This document shows, piece by piece, positions 48,701-54,034 of a stretch of DNA of 54,034 nucleotides. Location of the stretch: contig JAGTXO010000092.1 in NCBI GenBank assembly GCA_019448385.1, positions 1-54,034 of the forward strand. The letters are read 5' to 3'. Origin of the DNA: Diacronema lutheri (Eukaryota > Haptophyta > Pavlovophyceae > Pavlovales > Pavlovaceae). The number at the start of each line of letters is the position of its first letter. The stretch's first letter is position 1. The notes under the pieces were generated by a model that saw only the letters and a program-made list of their open reading frames with translations, had not been told where the DNA came from and did no database searches. Position numbers and translations under genes: made by a program.

Positions 48701-50396
48701 TTGTCCCAGGGCAGAGAACGGCCGACGGGTTGCGCATGGCCAGGAAGTGATCCTTGTAGATGATCACGTTCAGCACCGTCTTCTTGCGCTGGTCGGCCGC
48801 TTTTGCGAGGCGAAGATCCCACGGGGTGTGGTACGCCTTCTCGTCGATGATCTCCCCGGTCGTCTTGTTGCGGCGAATCGGACCCTGCTCGTCGGGCTCG
48901 GGGTCCAGCTTGAACACATTCCAGCAATACGTCGGGTTTGCGAGCTCCCACGCGTCGATGTTCTCCACGGTGACCGGGTAGATGTTCGGGCCAGGCGGCT
49001 CGATGATCTTGTAGGTCGAGTGTTTGAGGATCACGCTAGGGCGGTACTTGTAGCGGCACTCGTCCGGCAGGCCGAGGGCCAGCGAGGCGTACAGGAAGCA
49101 CTTGTTGTCCTTGTTTGTCGGGTTGATCAGACCGAGCTTCGAGTTCTTCATGATCTCCGGCAGATCCTCATGACTCGAGCCGCGGTCGCGCGCGCCGGTC
49201 ATCGGGTGCGTCTTGAGCGAGAACTCCAGCACACCGAAGGAGAACTTGTTGCCATACTCATCGAGCGTGTTGATGATCTTCCGCTCAATCATCTCCGCGA
49301 GCATGTCGACCGACTCTCCCGTCGCCAGCACCGACGTCGAGTACTCGTACGTCGCGAGCGCACCGCTCTGGGTATACTTGATCATGTTGATCAGCCGGGC
49401 GTTGGAGGATCCTGCCATCGCACGGCGCACGACCGGACCGAGACTTGCGGCGATGTCGATGTCCTTCGTGGTGTCCTCGCCCGGCTGGTTGGACGCGCGC
49501 ACAGCACCCGAGAGCGCGATGAGCTGAGCGCGGAACGGCTTCCCACGCCACTCCTCGCGCGCCTTCTCGTAGAGCCTGGCGGCGATTTCCTTGACCTCCT
49601 TCAGCGACAACTCCTCGGGCGTCGACATGTCAGCCGGCATGCCGATGTAGCCCATAAGCTCGGTGAAATCGGGGTGGTTGGCCATGCTCGAGCGGAGCGC
49701 GCCGACGGTGCTGTATTGCAGCGTAAACGTGCGCTCGAGCCCCTTGAATGTCCCGTACGTCTCATCGCGCACGGTGACCTCTTCGTCGAAGAGCCCCTGC
49801 TCCTGGGGCAGGAAGGCATCCCGAACCGACGAGAGTGGCGGCAGGCGCGCGATCAACGAGGGCGTGTAGATCTTGGAGCGGAGCGCGATGGTCGGCCAGC
49901 TCTCCCTCACCAACTCGATCATCGCCGAACGACCTGGGCGAACGGGGCGGGTGGGGCAGGCGGCCGGGCGCGCGGCGCGAACGGGAGGCGCGGGGCGCGG
50001 GCGAGCGGGCTGGGCGGGGCGCGCGGCGGTCGGCGTGAAGAAGCTTGAGATGCTCGCCTGCGAGAGCGAACGGACGGGGCGGCCGAACGCGCGGGGGCGG
50101 GTGGAGCGGGCGCTCCGGACGAACGACATGGGCGTGTTGAGCGTCTCCTCGAACGTGACGGACGGGCGGGCGGCGGTGGCGGCGGCGGCGGCGGCGAGGG
50201 CGCGGCGGGCACGGAAGGCACGTTGGACGTTGGCGAACGATGAGCTGAGGCTCGAGGTCGTCGGGCCGAAGAGGGCGATGATGTGGTTCGAGCTGGGGAC
50301 GTTCTGGCTGGTCGACATTGCGATCGGGTGAACCATGGCGCGGGTTTTTGGCGGGCCGTCCTGAACGCACCTGCGCGCGCGCGCCGGCGGACGCAC
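45789..50396 (-). CDS. Protein-primed family B DNA polymerase (pPolB)
   Basis: 1535 aa from 50396; starts at 50336 or 50318 are also possible. Residues 1-150 are Ala/Arg/Pro-rich. About 150-560 form a conserved N-terminal region (NKDNKCFLYASLALG; a CLCC…HVAKC zinc finger) like that of Maverick/polinton polymerases. Exonuclease motifs: SADFEAVQ (about 631) and NMTGYDGHI (about 804). Polymerase: MDFTSMYPSVM (motif A, about 1077), KLMMNAPFGK (motif B, about 1259), MTDTDSVMV (motif C, about 1355). The frame is intact. It copies the viral genome from a protein primer at the inverted repeats. It is the largest gene and the main replication gene present. Confidence 0.9.
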   Translation of the reverse strand: MRPPARARRCVQDGPPKTRAMVHPIAMSTSQNVPSSNHIIALFGPTTSSLSSSFANVQRAFRARRALAAAAAATAARPSVTFEETLNTPMSFVRSARSTRPRAFGRPVRSLSQASISSFFTPTAARPAQPARPRPAPPVRAARPAACPTRPVRPGRSAMIELVRESWPTIALRSKIYTPSLIARLPPLSSVRDAFLPQEQGLFDEEVTVRDETYGTFKGLERTFTLQYSTVGALRSSMANHPDFTELMGYIGMPADMSTPEELSLKEVKEIAARLYEKAREEWRGKPFRAQLIALSGAVRASNQPGEDTTKDIDIAASLGPVVRRAMAGSSNARLINMIKYTQSGALATYEYSTSVLATGESVDMLAEMIERKIINTLDEYGNKFSFGVLEFSLKTHPMTGARDRGSSHEDLPEIMKNSKLGLINPTNKDNKCFLYASLALGLPDECRYKYRPSVILKHSTYKIIEPPGPNIYPVTVENIDAWELANPTYCWNVFKLDPEPDEQGPIRRNKTTGEIIDEKAYHTPWDLRLAKAADQRKKTVLNVIIYKDHFLAMRNPSAVLCPGTNHSKSVCLCCMKGFFNNNGDSAYKAHVAKCNGHPEPGERKYKMPDKVYSRFEEYKTLCPHPVYVSADFEAVQVERENAEFENDVKLEQTCFAAGARIVSPHGESFYWEHLGPDAHKAFLRMLFERVTIPEPKFEELPPIETYCQEVQDAYAEATMCWCCNKKLGERPDDGVDLGSDSEDDDDDDDDYAESDRVRKDKLKWAKAFDHCHYTGKYMGAAHSYCNLKRKVPVKIPVLFHNMTGYDGHIIHQALADPEIRALAENKISSLHVNTMKFKSLEIGRFKFLDSCAFLQGRLETLLDDVPDADKHFLREFAAEGDGPGRRFELLRRKLPFPYESQWYARRDESVETLCREDFHATLEHGWIETIDEDTGKVTSSTRGPVGYKPDEYIARLKETCAELGVRTIGEMVKLYLRVDVEALADVLASFCSLAIGLAGIDPFHFVGLPSFANTTMMRITGARVRLISNMGWYRWFQMGIRGGVSMVRKRAAESNFPGSAEFDPGKPISRIQYMDFTSMYPSVMSQHLPIDCFDEVNIGEGDEAAAMRYVNDPMYGGFMTRGGQPSEEFMTERGAVLEVDLHFPLETHDRLNDFPPAPCRMMVADEQLSASQVPTDDKGRSTRTPGYKLMSQLGDITKYIVHISALKLYCSLGVRVTKLHRVMTYKQTPWMRPYIELMAAKRAEAKSEFARSFFKLMMNAPFGKTMEDVSKHTKTIYTTRRSMIKRRINAPGFLGMRQLDDDFAMAFFQPHETELNKPVFVGQAVLDLSKAMMTSFYYGGLKAAFPRSELLMTDTDSVMVQMHVDSIEEYQTAMRSLGSSWLDLSDLSPDDPLYDASHRKQLGYLTDETSGRLIQSFFGCRAKAYAYKLADDESAKFVCKGAPKRIAKAHFQMDHYKRVLFQGEKVRVVSHSLDSDRDHRIFLRQKARIALTRYDDKCVLLPDGIHALAHGHYRAQAVADASRAGSNAMEVDSE

Positions 50397-50750
50397 GCGG
50401 TGGTGGGTGGTCGGACTCGGGCGCTCCGAGCGGCTGACCGGCGGTGGTGGCGGTGGCGGGCGGCGGGGCGGCGGGGTGGCGGCGGCGGACCGGCGGCGGC
50501 GGCGGACGATCGGTCTGAGATTCTCAATTCTCAGGTCATCCAGACGGTCAGGTCATCCGGACGGTCAGGTCATCCGGACGGTCAGGTCATCCGGACGGTC
50601 AGGTCATCCGGACGGTCAGGTCATCCGGACGGTCTCGCGGGCGAAATACGTAACCAGCAATGTTTTCCCATCGCGATTTGAACACATCTCACCCACGCGC
50701 GCCCGTGCGATCGGTGGCCGGCGATTTGTCTGTGGTGCTGAAGGTACCGA
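50397..50750. promoter_or_regulatory. Divergent intergenic region between pPolB and the DUF5754-like gene
   Basis: 354 bp, GC-rich at the left, holding the 17-bp repeat array at 50532-50633. It serves two divergent genes. The ATTAAAAATG element is absent, which suits early genes. Confidence 0.45.
50532..50633. repeat. Six tandem 17-bp repeats
   Basis: Six head-to-tail copies of CAGGTCATCCGGACGGT, one with a G-to-A change in the first copy. Perfect periodicity and position between replication genes suggest protein-binding iterons, either a regulatory site or an origin-linked site. Confidence 0.85.
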
Positions 50751-51050
50751 ATGATCTCCGCGACTCTCTCACGCTCGCCCCTCTCATCGAAGAAGTGGCG
50801 GATCTTTCTTACCGACGGAGCGGTCGTGCGCACGATCGACTTTGGAGCACGCGGATACCAGGACTTCACGCAGCACGGTGATCTTGAGCGTCGGACCGCC
50901 TATTTGAGCCGGCACGCGGCACGCGAGAATTGGCGGGATCCATACAGCGCAGGCTTCTGGTTGCTCTGGGAGCATACGACCTTATTGGCGGCTGCTCGAG
51001 CCATCACCCGTCGTTCCGGCATTCGGATCAAGCTGCCAGCGAGCACGTAG
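50751..51050 (+). CDS. DUF5754-like small viral protein
   Basis: 99 aa. The core KKWRIFLTDG, then TIDFGARGYQDFTQHGDLER, LSRHAARENWRDPYSAGFW and LLWEHTTLLAAARAI matches a family I know from giant and related viruses (I recall it as DUF5754), with unknown role and possible structural function. The usual WSRWLLW is shortened here to WLLW, a loss of about three residues. An in-frame stop lies just upstream of the ATG, fixing the start. It is the last gene before the right inverted repeat. Confidence 0.7.
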   Translation: MISATLSRSPLSSKKWRIFLTDGAVVRTIDFGARGYQDFTQHGDLERRTAYLSRHAARENWRDPYSAGFWLLWEHTTLLAAARAITRRSGIRIKLPAST

Positions 51051-51305
51051 GTCCTTGTCATTTAGCGATTGCGCGCGCGCGCGCACTCGGACTCTTCGCG
51101 CGGACGGGCGGCGCGATCGGGGCGCGCACTCGGACTCTTCGCGCGGACGGGCGGCGCGATCGGGGCGCGCGGCGCGAACGGGGCGCACGGTTGGACGGAG
51201 CGCGCGGTCGCGCGGAGCGCGCGGTCCGGCGGCACGCGCGCGGTCGTGCGGAGCGAACGGGGCGCGCGGTTGGACGGAGCGCGCGGTCGCGCGGAGCACG
51301 CAGCC
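51051..51305. repeat. Displaced inner fragments of the terminal repeat
   Basis: The CGCACTCGGACTCTTCGCGC and GACGGGCGGCGCGATCGGGG blocks of the terminal repeat appear again here, partly duplicated. No gene is called, although open frames run through the Arg-codon-like repeats. Confidence 0.65.
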
Positions 51306-51568
51306 CCAGCGTCACTCAGCGTCACAGGTACCTGTCACATACGGAAAGTACCTGGTACCTGGTACCGGATGCCGCAGACCCCCCGAATACTTTATACCCT
51401 ATAGAGACTATAAAATACATTATCACTTTTAAATTTTTTCTAAAAGTGAGAATGTAAAATATACACTCTCTATAGGGTATAAAGTTTTCGGGGGGTCTGC
51501 GGCATCCGGTACCAGGTACCTGGTACTTTGCATATGTGACAGGTACCTGTGACGCTGAGTGACGCTGG
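51306..51568. repeat. 263-bp near-perfect palindrome (foldback/MITE-like)
   Basis: The arms start CCAGCGTCACTCAGCGTCAC and end with the inverse. They run about 120 bp each to an AT-rich centre (CTTTTAAATTTTTTCTAAAAG). They contain GGTACC-rich blocks and a TATACCCTATAGAG/CTCTATAGGGTATA pair. The AT-rich core contrasts sharply with the surroundings. It abuts the right terminal repeat and is absent from the left side, so it is either an inserted foldback element or a structural site acquired at one end. Confidence 0.85.
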
Positions 51569-51578
51569 CATTGGCGTA

Positions 51579-52183
51579 CCGGCGGTTATTCTCGCCGCTC
51601 TCTCTACGCGCTCGCGACCGGCCGGGCGGTCCTAGCACACGGCCGGTCCGGCGGTCCTAACGCCCCCTCGAGCTCACCGCGGCGGCGGCGGGCGGCGCGA
51701 TCGGGGCGCGCACTCGGACTCTTCGCGCGGACGGGCGGCGCGATCGGGGCGCGCGGCGCGAACGGGGCGCGCGGTTGGACGGAGCGCGCGGTCGCACGGA
51801 GCGCGCGGTCCGGCGGCGCGCGCGCGGTCGTGCGGTCGGACGGAGCGAACGGAGCGAACGGGGCGCACGGGTGAACAGGCGAACGGAACGCGCGGTACGA
51901 GCTCAGCGAACGGGGCGCGCGGGTGAACAGGCGAGCGGAACGCGCGGTACGAGCTCAGCGAACGGAACGCGCGGTACGAGCTCAGAAAACGGGGCGCGCA
52001 CTCGACGTTCTGACGATATGACAACGCGACACTTTGATCGCCCCTTACGGAATGACAAACTGTCGTTCTGATCAAGCGGCAAATCCCGTAACCCCTTACG
52101 AAATTTCAAAATGACGGAAAGTCTGTTAGGCGTTCTGAGCGGGGAGGCAAAAGTGAGCTCGTGGTTCATATCCTCACACACAC
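51579..52183. repeat. Right terminal inverted repeat of the PLV (605 bp)
   Basis: Inverse of 28251-28855, equal length, almost identical (one residue differs between the open frames that cross the two copies). Confidence 0.9.
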
Positions 52184-52334
52184 TTTGATCGCCCCTTACG
52201 GAATGACAAACTGTCGTTCTGATCAAGCGGCAAATCCCGTAACCCCTTACGAAATTTCAAAATGACGAAAAGTCTGTTAGGCGTTCTGAGCGGGGAGGCA
52301 AAAGTGAGCTCGTGGTTCATATCCTCACACACAC
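52184..52334. repeat. Tandem duplicate of the outer 151 bp of the right end
   Basis: It repeats 52033-52183 with a single visible change (GACGGAAAG to GACGAAAAG). The element therefore ends twice on this side; the second copy is the one joined to host DNA. Confidence 0.9.
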
Positions 52335-52458
52335 GTGGGCGCGAGAGCACGGCTGCGAGTGGAACGGAAATTGGTGCTGGTCTTACGCGCGTGTTTTCAG
52401 CGGCTCGCGCGTGGCCGACTGGGTGGAAGCGCAGCTGGCGCTAAAGAATGCGCACTGA
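52335..52458 (+). pseudogene. F-box/ankyrin copy D, 3' part
   Basis: The host gene resumes with GTGGGCGCGAGAGCACGGC in mid-repeat and runs to the TGA at 52456-52458. It matches the end of copy C (VFSGSRVADWVEAQLAL) with a few changes (Ala-Lys-Asn-Ala in place of Glu-Asn-Ala context). With 27125-28250 it forms the gene that the virus interrupted. Confidence 0.85.
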
Positions 52459-52699
52459 AGGGCCGCCGGCAATCAGCATTCTTATCGTGGGGACCACGCG
52501 CCAGGGTTGCACCGCATGTCACGCTCACGGCAGTGACGGGCTGACGGCACACCGCACACGCTGCCCGACGGCATGTCAGCCCTGTCCCCCTGCTTTCGCC
52601 TTCGCCATCGTTGATCTTGCTCAGAGCCAGCACCCACCCGCAGCCGTCCTTTCCCACCCGACCCCACCCAGTCGTCTGAAGCCAAGCCAAATTGGCGGT
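52459..52699. other. Spacer between F-box/ankyrin D and eIF4A3 (convergent)
   Basis: Nearly identical to 24130-24370. It holds the 3' untranslated parts of both genes; no separate gene is seen. Confidence 0.7.
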
Positions 52700-53009
52700 T
52701 CAGATGAGGTCCGCGACGTTCATCGGCATTTCGTCAATCTGCGTCGAGTAGAATTGCTCAATGTCACGCAGCACGCGGATATCCTCCGCCTTGACGAAGT
52801 TGATGGCGACGCCTTTGCGCCCGAAGCGGCCCGACCGGCCAATGCGATGGATGTAGAGCTCGCGGTTGTTGGGCAGATCGTAGCAGATCACGAGGCTCAC
52901 CTGCTGCACATCGAGGCCGCGCCCCCACACGTCGGTCGTAATGAGCACGCGCGATGAGCCCGAGCGGAACTCGGCCTGGCGGCGCGGGCGGCGAGTGGCG
53001 AGGGCGTAG

Positions 53010-53068
<59 letters not shown>

Positions 53069-54026
53069 GGGGGGTGTTGAGGAAGGGGGAGGGGTGGGGA
53101 GGGGAGCCAAGGGCGCGACAAAGGGATGGGGTGGGGAGGGGAGTTAAGGGCGCGACAAGGGGGAAAACGGCACTCTGGTGAGGGCGAGCTGGAAGCGGTG
53201 CCAAGCCAGGCAGCACAGCGGCGGCTGGGCGGAGCCGTGCACGAGCGCCGCGATGTGTCACGCGCCTGCTCTTTCCCCACTCCCCCCCCCCCCCCCCCCC
53301 CCCCCTCCGGCACCGCCCCTATCGCGGCGTGTCACGTGGTTTGGCATGGCCACGCGGCGTGCAGGGCGCAGCAGTGTGATGCAAGGGCGGTGGGACATCG
53401 TGGCTTCACGTCGGAGGCGCAGAGCGGCTTCACGGCGGTGGGGGCAGCGCGGCTTGCCATGATCTCGTCGCGCTCCTTCTGCGGCATGTCGCCGTGCATG
53501 GCAGAGACGGTGAAGTTGGCCTGGCGCATCTTGTCCGTCAGCCAGTCCACCTTCTTCTTCGTGTTGCAGAAGATCACCGCCTGCGCTTCATTTGGGCAGA
53601 GGGGGCGGGGAGGGGAGGGAAGGGGAGGGGGAGGGAAGGGGCAGGGGAGGGGGAGGAGGTTGGCGGGAGCAAGGCGGGAAAAGAGGAGGGGGAGGCAAAG
53701 GGTCAGGGCGGTAGCGCTGCGTTGGGACAAGGCCGTGCGGGTGTCGAACGCGGTGCCGGGCCCGTTCTGCCTTTTGCAGCGAATGACGAAAGGGCGCAGA
53801 AGACATTGCACGGGCGGGAGGCGATTCGACGGGCAGGCGGGCGGGCAGGCAGGCGGGCTGGCGGGCGGGCGGGCGGGCGGGCGGGCGGGCTGGCGGGTGA
53901 CCAGGCGAACAGGCGGATGGGTCGGATGGATTCGCGCAGTGTGCGTGCCTGTGTGATGGTGAGCGTGTCGTAAAGGTCGCAGAGCGTGTCAAATTTCCAC
54001 TCCTCGCGCTCAACTGCCACAAAGAA
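52700..54026 (-). CDS. eIF4A3/FAL1-type DEAD-box helicase, C-terminal exons
   Basis: Minus-strand exons 54026-53949, 53580-53458 and 52975-52700 (TGA), with more exons beyond the window. Phases agree and codons are continuous: [15 protein letters not shown]…[20 protein letters not shown]…[30 protein letters not shown]. It carries helicase motif V (GRGLDV, Gly for the usual Ala) and VI ([13 protein letters not shown]) and ends MPMNVADLI, the ending typical of the exon-junction-complex helicase eIF4A3. Both introns inside the window use GC donors (GCACGC, GCAAGC). The last intron has a 57-bp G run, poly-C on the sense strand, near its acceptor. Confidence 0.9.
53011..53067. repeat. 57-bp poly-G run in an eIF4A3 intron
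   Basis: It is C-rich on the sense strand, about 35 bp before the acceptor. A shorter version (about 30 bp) is found at the same place in the copied exon block at 24680. Confidence 0.9.
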
Positions 54027-54034
54027 CTGAAAAA

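Larger units (their letters stand above)
28251..52334. mobile_element. Integrated polinton-like virus (PLV), 24,084 bp
   Basis: The element is bounded by inverted repeats beginning GTGTGTGTGAGG and ending CCTCACACACAC. The host sequence before and after it (…GCTGCA / GTGGGCGCGAGAGC…) joins exactly as in the intact ankyrin repeat, so the edges are clear although no target duplication is evident. Major and minor capsid proteins, packaging ATPase and protein-primed family B polymerase together define a polinton-like virus rather than a plain transposon. Without the nested Copia element and the 151-bp end duplication it measures about 19.1 kb, typical for PLVs. No integrase was found. Confidence 0.9.

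Noticed and set aside
50532-50633. CRISPR array
   Set aside because: The 17-bp repeats are head-to-tail with no spacers, and the host is a eukaryote.
1-54034. tRNA or rRNA genes
   Set aside because: I saw no cloverleaf with A and B boxes and no rRNA-like sequence on either strand.

Overview
The window is nuclear DNA of a very GC-rich unicellular eukaryote. It carries split genes with spliceosomal introns, eIF4A3 and mitochondrial uS5 genes, many LINE and MITE remnants, and long poly-C or poly-G runs inside introns. A GC-rich alga such as a haptophyte fits best, but the sequence alone does not settle the taxon.

Host part, 1-28250 and 52335-54034. (i) The 3' part of a six-exon gene of unknown function with beta-strand-like C-terminal exons (1-2267, +). 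(ii) A convergent multi-exon, low-complexity membrane protein gene (2487-9176, -). (iii) A LINE reverse-transcriptase pseudogene split by a 606-bp hAT-like MITE with an 8-bp target duplication (9324-10880). (iv) Four copies of an F-box/ankyrin gene: A (10978-12228, -), B (14084-15571, -), C (22848-24129, +, frameshifted) and D (27125-28250 plus 52335-52458, +, broken). A and B lie next to the mitochondrial uS5 gene (16443-20001, -) or a stray copy of its last exon. C and D lie next to eIF4A3 (52700 to past the right edge, -) or a stray copy of its last exon. So F-box/ankyrin genes were duplicated together with the 3' end of a neighbouring housekeeping gene. (v) An F-box gene divergent from uS5 (20118-22394, +). 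(vi) Two more LINE fragments, a PD-(D/E)XK endonuclease domain near 13.5 kb and an RT near 25.5 kb.

Viral part, 28251-52334. F-box/ankyrin gene D is interrupted by an integrated polinton-like virus (PLV) of 24.1 kb, bounded by 605-bp terminal inverted repeats. It encodes a class-3-lipase-like protein, a virion-type protein, an A32/FtsK-like packaging ATPase, a proline-tailed small protein, the minor (penton) and major (double-jelly-roll) capsid proteins, a GIY-YIG protein, a modular discoidin/LamG-like fibre, a 28-residue membrane peptide, two paralogous zinc-ribbon proteins with a small Cys-rich protein between them, a 1.5-kb-aa-class protein-primed family B DNA polymerase, and a DUF5754-like protein. 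Genes for virion assembly lie in the left half and replication genes in the right. I found no integrase gene. AT-rich islands of the form ATTAAAAATG stand out before virion genes and look like a shared late promoter.

The virus has itself been hit. A 4,853-bp Copia LTR retrotransposon (apparently identical 273-bp LTRs, 5-bp duplication ATTTC) sits inside the fibre gene. The fibre also has a frameshift. The outer 151 bp of the right end is tandemly duplicated, and a 263-bp near-perfect palindrome abuts the right inverted repeat. The window is thus a nest: Copia in PLV in F-box/ankyrin gene, beside MITE in LINE.
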